Of a stretch of DNA of 64,000 bases, positions 1 through 9,447 are shown piece after piece (positions within the stretch are counted from its first letter, which is position 1; every line of letters begins with the position of its first letter). Under the pieces are notes generated by a model. The model was given only the letters and a program-made list of their open reading frames with translations, did no database searches and was not told the origin of the DNA. Source of the DNA: JAJDTT01 sp022827025 (GTDB lineage: Bacteria; Acidobacteriota; UBA6911; RPQK01; JAJDTT01); the NCBI GenBank assembly GCA_965203535.1, contig OZ241897.1:5518001-5582000 (forward strand), given 5' to 3'. The position numbers and the translations under genes were made by a program.

Positions 1-156
1 GGTGTAGTCTCCCCGGCTCCAGGGGTCGATGTAGACCACTTTCTCCTGCCATTTCAGGATGAGGGATCCATGGTGGATCGGAATCACCTCCACTCCACCA
101 ACCAGACAGGTCAGGTTGAAAACGCCGATCAAACACCACTGAGTGAGGCTTCGCAT
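1..156 (-). CDS. N-terminus of a possible exported metallo-beta-lactamase-fold hydrolase (partial)
   Basis: The gene runs off the left edge; only the first 52 codons are present. It starts at an ATG (154-156, minus strand) with a clear Shine-Dalgarno (GGAGGGA) a few bases upstream. The first ~20 residues form a hydrophobic signal-peptide-like stretch. They are followed by VIPIHHGSLILKWQEK and VYIDPW, which resembles the first beta-strands of UlaG-like metal-dependent hydrolases (I.HHGS...I.IDP). The metal-binding HxHxDH motif would lie outside the window, so the family call is an inference from this short piece. Two further minus-strand genes lie upstream. Confidence 0.5.
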   Translation of the reverse strand, partial: MRSLTQWCLIGVFNLTCLVGGVEVIPIHHGSLILKWQEKVVYIDPWSRGDYT

Positions 157-243
157 CAGTCCCTCCTTCCGGTCCCGCCGGCTCCCGTGCTCACTGGATT
201 AAGCACGGTGTGAAGGTCACGTTTCCCGTTTCGCCCGCAATCG

Positions 244-954
244 CTATCGGCCCACTGCTTCCCGGAGTCTCTTGGCCATCTCCTGGACATGGTAGAGGTG
301 CACCAGCATGGTCTTCCTGTCCCGAAGGTCTTCGAAGCTCACGGTATTCGTCGGCTTGTAGAAGAAATCTTCGATGCGCCGCTCCGCCAGTTTCAGCTCC
401 CTGATCAGGTACAGCACCTCCGGGCGATAGCCGTCCCGTCCGCCCCAGGAGCGGACCCGGGGCCGTTTGGCGTCTTTCCGGGCCAGTCCGAGCAGGATGC
501 TTCCGATGAGGTTCTTGAGACCCCTCGCGTCGCGGGAGAGATCCCGCAGCGCCTTCCTCCACCGCTTCCGGAATTCGGGCGTCATCTGAAGGCGGTTGTC
601 GACCATGGCGTTCGCCCGAATCTCCTGAACCTCCTCGCAGTGTACCTTGAGCATGACCAGCGCGGAGCGGATACGCGTCAGGTAGTAGCCGATCTGGCGG
701 TCCACGTACTGGGTGACGAAAGGGTCGTTGGTTCTGGGGCCGACGGAGGTCACGCTCTTGTAATACTGGGACCGGAAATGGGACCTCAGTATCTGGTTCT
801 GGTAGGCGGGAATGGACTCGGAGTTCTTGAGGACATCTTCCGCGGTCCCGGTCACAGGGACGAGCAGAAAATAACAAAGGCCAGCAAGAACCGATAGGCG
901 ACAAACGGCAGCAGGGTACGCCGCTCGAGAAAGCGAAGAAAGAACCGGATACAT
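244..954 (-). CDS. Exported protein of unknown function
   Basis: I do not recognise this 236-residue protein. After a hydrophobic stretch near residues 18-36 (LSVLAGLCYFLLVPVTG), which looks like a signal peptide, the rest is charged and probably helical, rich in Arg, Lys and Glu, with no catalytic motif I can name. With the ATG at 954 the gene overlaps the 3' end of uppP by about 100 bp. An internal GTG whose GTGA overlaps the uppP stop is an alternative start, but it would remove the signal peptide. It is probably co-transcribed with uppP. Existence is fairly likely; the start is uncertain. Confidence 0.55.
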   Translation of the reverse strand: MYPVLSSLSRAAYPAAVCRLSVLAGLCYFLLVPVTGTAEDVLKNSESIPAYQNQILRSHFRSQYYKSVTSVGPRTNDPFVTQYVDRQIGYYLTRIRSALVMLKVHCEEVQEIRANAMVDNRLQMTPEFRKRWRKALRDLSRDARGLKNLIGSILLGLARKDAKRPRVRSWGGRDGYRPEVLYLIRELKLAERRIEDFFYKPTNTVSFEDLRDRKTMLVHLYHVQEMAKRLREAVGR

Positions 955-1673
955 AGGATGCCGCTAACGAAGGACGATGATACACCAAGGAGTAGCGTGG
1001 AGTCAGCCAGCCCGGCAGCCGCCGCCGCGGTTCGGGCGGAGAGCAGCTCGTGGACGGCAGCCGCCCCGGCCAGCGCCATGACGGGGGCGGAGAGGAGGAA
1101 GGCAAACCGGGCGGCATCCGGTCGATTGAGGCCCAGCGCCAGGCCCGCGCTCAATGTGACGCCCGCCCGGCTCACCCCCGGAATGAGCGCCACAGCCTGG
1201 GCCAGTCCGATCAGGACTCCGTCTTTTCGGGTCAGGGTCCGGAGGGACCGGTTCCTGGCGCCGCGACGGTCAGCCCACCAGAGGAGAAGGCCGAACAACG
1301 CCAGGCAGAAGGCAGTCACCGCGGGCGTCCGGAGATGCTCCTCGATGACGTGCTTCAGCAGTCCTCCCGCCACCACCGCGGGAATGGTCCCCAGGACGAT
1401 GGCGTCCATCAGGGAGGAGTTCCGGTTGCGGGACCGGCCCAACAACCGTTTGAACGCCAGCACGGAAAACTGTTTCCACTCGTGCCGGAAATAGACCAGA
1501 ACCGCCAGGAGCGTACCGACATGGACCATGATGTCGAAGATCAGTCCCAAGGGTTGCCAGCCCAGAAGCCAGGGGACCAGTATCAGGTGACCCGAGCTGC
1601 TCACCGGCAGGAATTCCGTCAGTCCCTGCAAGATGCCCAGAAGGATTCCCTGAAGCGTCTGCTCACTGATCAT
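852..1673 (-). CDS. uppP: Undecaprenyl-diphosphatase UppP (BacA)
   Basis: This integral membrane enzyme dephosphorylates undecaprenyl pyrophosphate, recycling the lipid carrier for peptidoglycan and other envelope polymers; loss or gain affects bacitracin sensitivity. The 273-residue product has the usual length. Near the N-terminus is the signature QGLTEFLPVSSSGHL, which holds the conserved glutamates, and further on PGVSRAGVT, the phosphatase motif (PGxSRxxxT). Several hydrophobic membrane helices are visible. I chose the ATG at 1673 because family members start just before the ISEQTLQGILLG-like helix; an in-frame TTG lies 12 codons upstream. The gene is divergent from guaA and overlaps the downstream exported-protein gene. 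Confidence 0.95.
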   Translation of the reverse strand: MISEQTLQGILLGILQGLTEFLPVSSSGHLILVPWLLGWQPLGLIFDIMVHVGTLLAVLVYFRHEWKQFSVLAFKRLLGRSRNRNSSLMDAIVLGTIPAVVAGGLLKHVIEEHLRTPAVTAFCLALFGLLLWWADRRGARNRSLRTLTRKDGVLIGLAQAVALIPGVSRAGVTLSAGLALGLNRPDAARFAFLLSAPVMALAGAAAVHELLSARTAAAAAGLADSTLLLGVSSSFVSGILCIRFFLRFLERRTLLPFVAYRFLLAFVIFCSSL

Positions 1674-1841
1674 TTCGGGGATATTCCTGTCTGCCTGGAC
1701 CCGAGTCAAGCCCAGATCGGTGAGGTTGGCTCCTGGGGCTTCGGGGTCAGAACCGCGTGCTATACTGCGCTCCCATCACTGGGCAAAGGACCGATCCCGC
1801 ACCTGCGAGGGCCGAATCCCGCTCCGAGCAAAGAGGTTCCG

Positions 1842-3374
1842 GTGAGCAGGCGAGAAGTCATCGTCATTCTCGACTTCGGGTCCCAATATACGCAGTTGAT
1901 TGCCCGCCGGATTCGTGAGGCGCACGTCTTCTCTGAGGTGCTTCCCTACCACACGCCGTTTCAGGAGATCGAGAGTCGCCGGCCCAGCGGAATCGTCCTG
2001 TCCGGAGGGCCCCGGTCCGTGTTCGAGGAGGGTGCTCCGTATCCCGATCCTCGAGTTTACTCCTGCCATGTCCCGCTGCTTGGAATCTGCTACGGGATGC
2101 AGCTCCTGGCCCACCGGTTCGGCGGTGAGGTTCACCCCTCCCGCCGGGAATACGGAAAGGCCCGACTGGAGCGGGCCCGTCCCTCGGCTCTGCTGAAGGG
2201 ACTCCCCCGGACGATGCAGGTCTGGATGAGCCACGGCGACCGGATCGAGGCGGTGCCTTCCGGTTTCCAGCGGGTGGCGTCCACACACAGCGCTCTGGCC
2301 GTCATGGAAAACCAGGAGCGGCGGATCTTTGGCGTCCAGTTTCACCCCGAGGTGGTTCATACGCCGCTGGGGCGGGAAGTCTTCTCCAATTTCGTGGACC
2401 TCTGCGGCTGCAAGCGGGATTGGACCGCGACCTCCTTCATCGAGAGCACGGTCGACCAGGTCCGGGACCGGGTGGGATCGGGACGAGCCGTTTGCGGGTT
2501 GTCCGGGGGTGTCGACTCCACGGTCGCCGCCATCCTGGTCCACAAGAGCATCCGCGGCCGCCTCACCTGTGTCTTCGTGGACAACGGCTTGCTGCGGGAA
2601 GGAGAATTCAGGCAGGTTCTCGCAACGGTGCGGGACGAATTGCAATTGAACGTGGTGGGGGTGGAAGCGAGATCGCGGTTTCTGGATCTTCTGGCGGGCG
2701 TGGAGGAGCCGGAAAGGAAACGGAAGATCATCGGGGAAACCTTCATTCGAGTGTTCGAGGAGGAATGCCGCAAGCTCGGGGACGTACGCTTCCTGGTCCA
2801 GGGGACGCTCTATCCCGACGTCATCGAATCGGTCTCCGTCAAGGGTCCGTCAGCCGTGATCAAGAGTCATCACAACGTCGGGGGACTGCCGGAGCAGATG
2901 GATCTGGAACTGGTGGAGCCGCTGCGGGATCTGTTCAAGGACGAGGTTCGCCAGGTCGGCCGGGAGTTGGGCCTGCCCCGGGAGATCCTGTGGAGACAAC
3001 CCTTTCCGGGTCCCGGGCTTTCAGTCCGCATCCTGGGGCCGGTGACCGTAGAGAGGCTGGCGCTGCTGCGCCAAGCGGATCGGATCGTGGATGAGGAGGT
3101 TCGCCGGGCGGGTCTCTACGAGCAGATCTGGCAGTCCTTCGCGGTCCTGCTGCCGGTCAAGAGCGTCGGCGTCATGGGAGACGGGAGGACCTACGAGCAC
3201 GTGGTCGCGATTCGAGCGGTCGACAGCGTCGACGGCATGACCGCGGATTGGGTCTCCCTGCCCCGCGAGGTTCTCGCCCGGATCTCGGTCCGCATCGTCA
3301 ACGAAGTCAGGGGTGTCAACCGGGTGGTCTACGACGTGACCTCGAAACCGCCGGGCACCATCGAATGGGAATGA
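1842..3374 (+). CDS. guaA: GMP synthase (glutamine-hydrolysing)
   Basis: GuaA converts XMP to GMP using ATP and glutamine, the last step of guanine nucleotide synthesis. The 510-residue protein has an N-terminal class I amidotransferase domain with the nucleophile Cys83 (GICYGMQ) and the His168/Glu170 pair (QFHPEV). A PP-loop ATP pyrophosphatase domain follows, with SGGVDST at 221-227. The C-terminal dimerisation domain ends in the typical KPPGTIEWE. Translation starts at GTG 1842, preceded by AAGAGG; upstream in-frame codons run into the uppP antisense region and are not conserved in the family. A TATACT hexamer at 1761-1766 could be its -10 box. The next gene, dnaE, starts 79 bp downstream. 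Confidence 0.97.
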   Translation: MSRREVIVILDFGSQYTQLIARRIREAHVFSEVLPYHTPFQEIESRRPSGIVLSGGPRSVFEEGAPYPDPRVYSCHVPLLGICYGMQLLAHRFGGEVHPSRREYGKARLERARPSALLKGLPRTMQVWMSHGDRIEAVPSGFQRVASTHSALAVMENQERRIFGVQFHPEVVHTPLGREVFSNFVDLCGCKRDWTATSFIESTVDQVRDRVGSGRAVCGLSGGVDSTVAAILVHKSIRGRLTCVFVDNGLLREGEFRQVLATVRDELQLNVVGVEARSRFLDLLAGVEEPERKRKIIGETFIRVFEEECRKLGDVRFLVQGTLYPDVIESVSVKGPSAVIKSHHNVGGLPEQMDLELVEPLRDLFKDEVRQVGRELGLPREILWRQPFPGPGLSVRILGPVTVERLALLRQADRIVDEEVRRAGLYEQIWQSFAVLLPVKSVGVMGDGRTYEHVVAIRAVDSVDGMTADWVSLPREVLARISVRIVNEVRGVNRVVYDVTSKPPGTIEWE

Positions 3375-3453
3375 TCGAACCCGCCCTTGGAAACTCGACG
3401 GGACGCGTACCCTTTCAGCCGGTGGCCCCGCCACCGCACAGGAATTAAACGAA

Positions 3454-6400
3454 ATGGGTCAAGCCGAATTTGTCCATCTTCACGTTCACAGCCACTTCAG
3501 CCTGCTGGACGGCGCCAACAAGATCGACGCTCTCTTCCGGAGAGCGTCCGAGTTGAAGATGCCGGCCATCGCCTTGACGGATCACGGCAATCTGTTTGGA
3601 GCCGTCCAGTTCCACGACGCGGGAATCGAAACCGGGGTCAAACCCATTATCGGTTGCGAGGTGTACGTGGCCCGCGAAGGACGCAAGGTCAAATCGGGCC
3701 GGTCGGATGGAAGCAACCACCTGGTTCTCCTGGCCCGGAATCAAAAGGGCTATCAGAACCTGGTCAAACTCGTCTCGCTGGGCTATCTGGAGGGGTTCTA
3801 CTATCGGCCGCGAATCGACCGTGAATTGCTGGAGCAGCACAGCGAAGGATTGATTGGGCTCTCGGCCTGTCTCAAGGGAATCGTGGCCTGGAATCTGCAC
3901 CAGGATCGCTACCACGAGGCGCGCAGAGAGGCGGGTGAACTCTCCGAGATCTTCGGCAAAGACCACTTCTACCTGGAAATGCAGGACCACGGCATCGAAG
4001 CGCAGAAGTCGGTGAATGACGGCATCCTGAGTTTGGCCAGGGAGTTGGATCTCCCGCTGGTGGCGACCAACGACTGCCACTACCTTTCTCAGGAGGACTC
4101 CTTTCCCCACGATGTGCTGCTCTGCATCCAGACGGGAAAGACCGTCGACGACACCAACCGGCTGCGCTACCGGACCGACCAGTTTTTCTTGAAGACCCCG
4201 GAGCAGATGGCCCAACTCTTCGGCCACGTTCCCGGCGCGCTTTCCAATACCCTTGTCGTCGCCGAGCAGTGTGAATTCCGTCTGCAGGACAGCGGATCGG
4301 TGTTTCCGGAGTTCGAAGTTCCCCCGGGAAATACGCTGGATTCCTACTTCGAGTCCGTGGTCCGTAAGGGGTTCTCCCAGCGGTTGGAGACCCTGAAGAA
4401 GCAGCGGGGCCCGGACGGGCTGGCCCACCCGTTTCAGGAGTATTCCCACCGTCTGGATCAGGAAATCGCCATGATTCAGAAAATGAATTTTTCCGGGTAT
4501 TTCCTGATCGTCTGGGATTTCATGAGATACGCGCGGGAACAAAGGATCGCCGTCGGTCCCGGAAGGGGGTCCGCAGCCGGCAGCCTGGTTTCCTATGCCA
4601 TGCAGATCACCGACGTGGACCCGCTTCAGTATGGCCTGCTCTTCGAACGGTTCCTGAATCCGGAGCGCGTCACTCCACCCGACATCGACATCGACTTCTG
4701 CATGCATCGCCGGAGCCAGGTCATCGACTACGTGACCCGGAAGTACGGCCGCGACAACGTGAGCCAGATCATCACTTTCGGAACCATGGCCGCCCGGGGA
4801 GCGATTCGGGACGCCGGGCGCGGCTTGAACATTCCCTACGGAGAGGTCGACCGCATCGCCCGGCTGGTCCCCTCGGGTCCTGACGTCACCTTGAAAAAGT
4901 CTCTGAAGTCGGTCAAGGAGCTCCGGGACCTCACAGCCGGCGATGAGCGCTACCAGCAGCTCATGACCGTGGCTCAACGCCTGGAGGGACTGGCCCGGCA
5001 CGCCTCCACTCACGCCGCCGGTATCGTCATTGCCCCCAGACCGCTGATTGAACTCATTCCCCTGTACAAGTCCAACAAGGATGAGATCACGACCCAATAC
5101 ACGATGAACGATCTGGAGCGGCTGGGGCTGCTCAAGATGGATTTCCTGGCGCTGACCACGCTGACGCTCATCGAACAGACCCTGGAGCAGATTCGAGAGC
5201 AGACGAATCCGGAAATCGAGCTGGATCAAATCGATTTGCAGGATGAAGATACTTTCCGGCTCTTCAGCGAAGGCCGCACCACCGGCATCTTCCAGTTCGA
5301 GTCCCGGGGGATGAGGGAAATCTTGAAACGGCTCCAGCCCAGCCGTTTCGAGGACCTCATCGCCATGAACGCCCTCTATCGCCCCGGACCCATCCAGGGG
5401 GGAATGATCGACGATTTCGTGGCGCGCCGGCACGGCAAGGTCAAGATCCGGTACGAGGTGCCCGAGTTGGAGGAGATCCTGAGGGAGACCTACGGGGTCA
5501 TCGTCTACCAGGAACAGGTCATGCAGATTGCCAGCAAATTGGCTGGGTTCTCTCTGGGTGAAGCCGATCTGCTCCGCCGGGCCATGGGCAAGAAAAAGAA
5601 GAAGGTCATGCGGGGCCAGAAGAAGATATTCCTGGCGGGTTGCCGGGAACGGGGCGTCGACCCGAAGAAGGCCCAGAAAATCTATGACCTGATCGAGCAA
5701 TTTGCGGGGTACGGTTTCAACAAGAGCCACTCGACCGCGTATGCGATCCTCGCCTATCAGACCGCCTATCTCAAGAGCCACTATCCGGTGCAGTTCATGG
5801 CGGCCCTGCTCACCAGCGAGACCTCCAACACCGACAAGATGGTCCAGTACCTGAACGAATGCCGCGACGTGGGAATACGGATTCTGCCACCGAACATCAA
5901 CAGCGGATCTCTCCATTTCTCAGCCCGTGGGGACAGCGTCCAGTTCGGTCTCGCCGCCATCCGTAACGTGGGCGAGGCAGCCATACGTTCGATTCTCTCG
6001 TGTCGAGACGAGGTGGAGTCCTTCACCAGCTTCTCCCATTTTCTGGAGCATGTGGACTTGCGGACCCTCAACAAACGGGTCCTGGAGGCGCTGATCAAGT
6101 CCGGAGCATTCGATTGCCTGAGTCCGACTCGACGGGGGTTGCTGGAGGACTTGGACCGCGCCATCGAGAGGGCGCAAAAGGCGCAGAGGGACCGGCTCAG
6201 CGGACAGTTGAATCTCTTCCAGGCTGCGATGGGAACGGAGGCGGCGCCGGCGCCGGGAAACGAATCCGAGGAAGAATGGCCGGACCACCTGAAGTGGCGG
6301 CATGAGAAAGAGGCTTTGGGCCACTATGTGACCGGTCACCCTCTCAAGGGCTACCAGGCCGAGTTGGCTCGCTTCTCGGACATCCGGACGCATGAGGTCT

Positions 6401-6921
6401 CCAGGGAGACGGCAGGCCGGGAACTCTCGATCGGAGGCCTGATCGGCGAGGTCAAGCGGCTGACGACTCGAAAGGGGGACGCCATGGCGACGTTCGTCCT
6501 GGAGGACCTCTCGGGGAGTGTGGAAGTTCTGGTCTGGCCCAAGACCTACCGGAGGTTCCAATCCCTGTTGGAGTCGGCTCCCCCGGTGTTGCTGCGCGGC
6601 CGGTGCGAGTCGGACGACCGCGGCAAGGTGCGCATTCTTTGTTCCGACCTGGTCCCCCTGGACGGTCTCTGGAACGGAGCCGTCCAGTATGCGGAGATCA
6701 CCATCCCGTTGCCCTCCCTCGACGACGACAAGGTCACCGGTCTCCACGACGTGGTGAGCCGCCACCCGGGCAAGTGCCCCCTGCAGTTCGAGCTGGTCGA
6801 AAAAGAGAGCTACCGGATTCGACTGATCCCCGTCCAGGAGCTTGCCGTCAACCCGGCTCCTTCCTTCGTCACCGCGGTGGAAGATCTTTTTGGGAAAAGC
6901 GCCGTCACCCTGTATACTTAG
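3454..6921 (+). CDS. dnaE: DNA polymerase III alpha subunit
   Basis: This is the replicative polymerase catalytic subunit, 1155 residues, the normal DnaE length. The N-terminal PHP domain begins with HLHVHSHFSLLDGA and LTDHGNLFGAV. The catalytic aspartates sit in PDIDIDF (residues 409-415), preceded by the GRGSAAGSL block that contacts the nucleotide. Further along is the FNKSHSTAYA motif of C-family polymerases. The C-terminal third holds an OB-fold (GGLIGEVKRLTTRKGDAMATF). The start ATG has AGGA upstream. A promoter for accA lies inside its last codons. Confidence 0.97.
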   Translation: MGQAEFVHLHVHSHFSLLDGANKIDALFRRASELKMPAIALTDHGNLFGAVQFHDAGIETGVKPIIGCEVYVAREGRKVKSGRSDGSNHLVLLARNQKGYQNLVKLVSLGYLEGFYYRPRIDRELLEQHSEGLIGLSACLKGIVAWNLHQDRYHEARREAGELSEIFGKDHFYLEMQDHGIEAQKSVNDGILSLARELDLPLVATNDCHYLSQEDSFPHDVLLCIQTGKTVDDTNRLRYRTDQFFLKTPEQMAQLFGHVPGALSNTLVVAEQCEFRLQDSGSVFPEFEVPPGNTLDSYFESVVRKGFSQRLETLKKQRGPDGLAHPFQEYSHRLDQEIAMIQKMNFSGYFLIVWDFMRYAREQRIAVGPGRGSAAGSLVSYAMQITDVDPLQYGLLFERFLNPERVTPPDIDIDFCMHRRSQVIDYVTRKYGRDNVSQIITFGTMAARGAIRDAGRGLNIPYGEVDRIARLVPSGPDVTLKKSLKSVKELRDLTAGDERYQQLMTVAQRLEGLARHASTHAAGIVIAPRPLIELIPLYKSNKDEITTQYTMNDLERLGLLKMDFLALTTLTLIEQTLEQIREQTNPEIELDQIDLQDEDTFRLFSEGRTTGIFQFESRGMREILKRLQPSRFEDLIAMNALYRPGPIQGGMIDDFVARRHGKVKIRYEVPELEEILRETYGVIVYQEQVMQIASKLAGFSLGEADLLRRAMGKKKKKVMRGQKKIFLAGCRERGVDPKKAQKIYDLIEQFAGYGFNKSHSTAYAILAYQTAYLKSHYPVQFMAALLTSETSNTDKMVQYLNECRDVGIRILPPNINSGSLHFSARGDSVQFGLAAIRNVGEAAIRSILSCRDEVESFTSFSHFLEHVDLRTLNKRVLEALIKSGAFDCLSPTRRGLLEDLDRAIERAQKAQRDRLSGQLNLFQAAMGTEAAPAPGNESEEEWPDHLKWRHEKEALGHYVTGHPLKGYQAELARFSDIRTHEVSRETAGRELSIGGLIGEVKRLTTRKGDAMATFVLEDLSGSVEVLVWPKTYRRFQSLLESAPPVLLRGRCESDDRGKVRILCSDLVPLDGLWNGAVQYAEITIPLPSLDDDKVTGLHDVVSRHPGKCPLQFELVEKESYRIRLIPVQELAVNPAPSFVTAVEDLFGKSAVTLYT
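6890..6918 (+). promoter_or_regulatory. Probable accA promoter inside the dnaE 3' end
   Basis: TTGGGA (6890-6895) and TATACT (6913-6918) are separated by 17 bp and lie in the last codons of dnaE, about 110 bp before the accA start. The -10 differs from consensus at one position. The match is by eye only, but it would let accA be transcribed separately from dnaE. Confidence 0.45.
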
Positions 6922-7027
6922 AACCGGCGTCCGTTCCGGAACAGGAGTCGAATTCCCGAAACCGCGCGACTCGTGCCGCCCGATCGGCTGGCAATCAAAC
7001 TTTCCAAGTGACCTTCGAAGTGAGCTT

Positions 7028-7951
7028 ATGACCATCGAGAAGGCACGAAAAATCGTTTCACTCGAAGATCAGGTGGAAGAGCGCTCACGTTTACGGCTTC
7101 AGGAACAGGCTCAGCAGCCGGATGAGCAGCGAGCCGGCCCATCGTCCCCTGGCGCAGCGTGGGACAGGGTGCAGATCTCACGCCATCAGGATCGACCCTA
7201 CACGCTGGATTGCTTCGACCGTCTCTTTGATTCGTTTCGGGAAATCCACGGCGACCGCAAGTATGCGGATGACCGGGCGATCGTGGGCGGGATGGCCAGT
7301 TTCAAGGGCGCGCCCGTCATGGTCTTGGGCCACCAGAAGGGGCGCAATACGAAGGAGCGCCTGGAGCGCAATTACGGGATGCCGAAGCCTGAGGGGTATC
7401 GCAAGGCGTTGCGGTTGATGAAGCTGGCCGAGAAGTTCGGACGCCCCGTTCTCACCTTTATCGACACTCCTGGCGCCTATCCGGGACTCGGAGCCGAGAA
7501 GCGGGGTCAGGCGGAAGCGATCGCCTATAACCTGCGTTCCATGGCCGGACTTCGGGTCCCCATCATCGCGACGGTGCTGGGAGAAGGCGGCAGCGGAGGA
7601 GCCTTGGCGGTGGGTCTGGCCGATCGGATCCTCATGCTGGAGAATTCCATCTACTCCGTCATTTCCCCGGAAAGCTGCTCCGCCATCTTGTGGAAGGACC
7701 AGAATCATGTTCGCGAGGCCGCCCAGAGCTTGAAGCTCACCGCTCAGGATCTGCAGCGGTTCGGAATCGTCGATGAGATTGTCGCCGAGCCTCCGGGAGG
7801 CGCCCATAACGATTGGGATCAGACGACGAGCGCACTGTCGCGGGCGCTGTCCCGCCACTTGGAGGAGGTTTCCGCTCTGGATCCCGAAGACCGAATCGAT
7901 TCTCGTCATGAAAAGTTCCGCAGGATCGGCGAGTACGCGAGTCGGGTCTGA
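7028..7951 (+). CDS. accA: Acetyl-CoA carboxylase carboxyltransferase subunit alpha
   Basis: AccA and AccD together transfer the carboxyl group from carboxybiotin to acetyl-CoA, giving malonyl-CoA for fatty acid synthesis. The 307-residue protein has the full family pattern: an N-terminal helical region, IHGDRKYADDRAIVGGMA, GHQKGRNTKERLERNYGMPKPEGYRKALRLM (split here across several conserved blocks), FIDTPGAYPG, and the oxyanion-hole region GEGGSGGALA. The ATG at 7028 gives the expected N-terminus; only a weak GAAG precedes it. accD is not in the window. The 214 bp after the gene hold no recognisable gene, only the hisS promoter near their end. Confidence 0.96.
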   Translation: MTIEKARKIVSLEDQVEERSRLRLQEQAQQPDEQRAGPSSPGAAWDRVQISRHQDRPYTLDCFDRLFDSFREIHGDRKYADDRAIVGGMASFKGAPVMVLGHQKGRNTKERLERNYGMPKPEGYRKALRLMKLAEKFGRPVLTFIDTPGAYPGLGAEKRGQAEAIAYNLRSMAGLRVPIIATVLGEGGSGGALAVGLADRILMLENSIYSVISPESCSAILWKDQNHVREAAQSLKLTAQDLQRFGIVDEIVAEPPGGAHNDWDQTTSALSRALSRHLEEVSALDPEDRIDSRHEKFRRIGEYASRV

Positions 7952-8148
7952 GTTGACCCGGACTCTTCAGCGGTCTTCGGCAAGAGTCGCCGCGGCGCCG
8001 GACCGGCCCTGACCTCCGGCTCAGGTCCAGATTCACCCTGTTCCGAATGCGGCGTTGCGGTCCGGTCGGAGTAAACTCCTCTCCGCTTCCCGGAAGGGAC
8101 CCTTCCCTGACAGGATTCATGCCCGGCTTTCCAATCCAGGGGGTAGGG

Positions 8149-8154
8149 TATAAT
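8149..8154 (+). promoter_or_regulatory. -10 element of hisS, implying a very short 5' leader
   Basis: A perfect TATAAT ends only 11 nt before the hisS ATG, so transcription should begin about 5 nt upstream of the start codon. No Shine-Dalgarno is present between them and no strong -35 is seen. This is the clearest of several near-leaderless starts in the window. Confidence 0.6.
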
Positions 8155-8165
8155 CGGGCCTCATC

Positions 8166-9428
8166 ATGAACGTTCGCTCAGTTCGGGGAACCCACGACAT
8201 TCTCCCCGGTAGCGTGGAGCTCTGGCAGGAGATCGAAGAGAAGACTCGCCTTCTGTTCCGGCGCTACGGCTACGGCGAGATCCGGACCCCGGTCTTGGAG
8301 GAGACCAATCTGTTCTGCCGCAGTCTCGGACTGGAGACGGACATCGTGCAGAAGGAAATGTACACGATACCGGCTCGAAGGGGCCGTGACCTCAGCCTCC
8401 GGCCCGAGGGTACCGCGCCCGTGGTTCGATCTTATCTGGAAAATCATCTGAATCGGGGGAGCGGTCTGACGAAGCTCTATTACGTCGGACCCATGTTTCG
8501 CAGGGAGAGACCCCAGAAAGGCCGCTATCGCCAGTTCCATCAGATCGGGGCCGAAGTTCTGGGCTCGGATCATCCGGGCATCGAGGCGGAAGTGATGGAG
8601 ATGCTCCATGTCCTGCTGGATGAGCTTGGAGTTCGGGGGATCCGGCTGCTGGTGAATTCCGTGGGCTGCCCGTCTTGCCGGCCGGCCTACGTTCGCATCC
8701 TCCAAGAGAGGTTGCTGGCCGAGTCGGATCTTTGCGCAGATTGCCGGAAGCGGTCCCGGCGGAATCCCCTTCGCGTCCTGGACTGCAAGAAACCGTCCTG
8801 TTCTCCGGTCATCGACAGCCTGCCGTCGATCCTGGACCACCTGTGCCCGGAATGCCGGGATCACTTCCGGCGCTTTCGGGAATTCCTGGATCTCATCGGG
8901 GTTTCCTACTCGGTGACGCCTCGATTGGTTCGAGGTCTGGATTACTATGTGCGGACCACGTTTGAGATGGTGACGGATCGTCTGGGCCCGACGCAGAACG
9001 CGTTGCTGGGAGGCGGCCGCTACGATGGACTGTCCGAGCTCCTCGAGGGTCCGCCGGCACAGGGGTTCGGTTTTGGCCTGGGCCTGGAGCGCCTGGTTCT
9101 GCTCCTCTCCGAAAACGACGAGTTGGCTGCGGGCTATCGTGCCCCCCGGCCTGAAATCTTTTTCGCCTATCTGAATGAGGACTCACTGGAAAAAGCGTTC
9201 ACTCTGGCTCGAGACCTTCGGCGAGAAGGAATTTTTGCCTACCTGGACTTCGGCGGACGCAGTCTCCGGGCCCAGATGCGCTTGGCCAATCGTCTTGGCG
9301 CCCGGTTCGTCTGCGTCATCGGGGACAATGAGATTAGCACCGGGCTTTACTCCATCAAGAGAATGGCCGATGGGGCCCAGACTCGATTGCAGCAGGGACA
9401 TATCTCCCGACACGTAAGATCGGCGTGA
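8166..9428 (+). CDS. hisS: Histidyl-tRNA synthetase
   Basis: HisS charges tRNA-His. The 420-residue class II synthetase begins with the typical RGTHDILP, has motif 2 (RPEGTAPVVRSYLENH and YYVGPMFRRERPQKGRYRQFHQ), the cysteine-containing insertion with NPLRVLDCK, the histidine-binding RGLDYYVRTTFE, and GGGRYDGL. The C-terminal anticodon-binding domain includes AYLDFGGRSLRAQMR. Length and order match the bacterial family. The ATG lies 12 nt after the start of the spacing from a TATAAT box, so the message probably has almost no leader. aspS follows 19 bp downstream and is likely co-transcribed. Confidence 0.97.
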   Translation: MNVRSVRGTHDILPGSVELWQEIEEKTRLLFRRYGYGEIRTPVLEETNLFCRSLGLETDIVQKEMYTIPARRGRDLSLRPEGTAPVVRSYLENHLNRGSGLTKLYYVGPMFRRERPQKGRYRQFHQIGAEVLGSDHPGIEAEVMEMLHVLLDELGVRGIRLLVNSVGCPSCRPAYVRILQERLLAESDLCADCRKRSRRNPLRVLDCKKPSCSPVIDSLPSILDHLCPECRDHFRRFREFLDLIGVSYSVTPRLVRGLDYYVRTTFEMVTDRLGPTQNALLGGGRYDGLSELLEGPPAQGFGFGLGLERLVLLLSENDELAAGYRAPRPEIFFAYLNEDSLEKAFTLARDLRREGIFAYLDFGGRSLRAQMRLANRLGARFVCVIGDNEISTGLYSIKRMADGAQTRLQQGHISRHVRSA

Positions 9429-9447
9429 GGGAGGAGGATCGAAAGAA

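Noticed and set aside
3420..3433. GGTGGC-CC-GCCACC-type hairpin between guaA and dnaE
   Set aside because: No T tract follows and the dnaE Shine-Dalgarno lies just after; not convincing as a terminator.
3445..5916. Very long minus-strand open frame opposite dnaE (and similar ones opposite aspS, iolD, guaA)
   Set aside because: These frames lie exactly opposite well-recognised genes in GC-rich DNA, where antisense frames stay open by codon bias. Their translations match no family.
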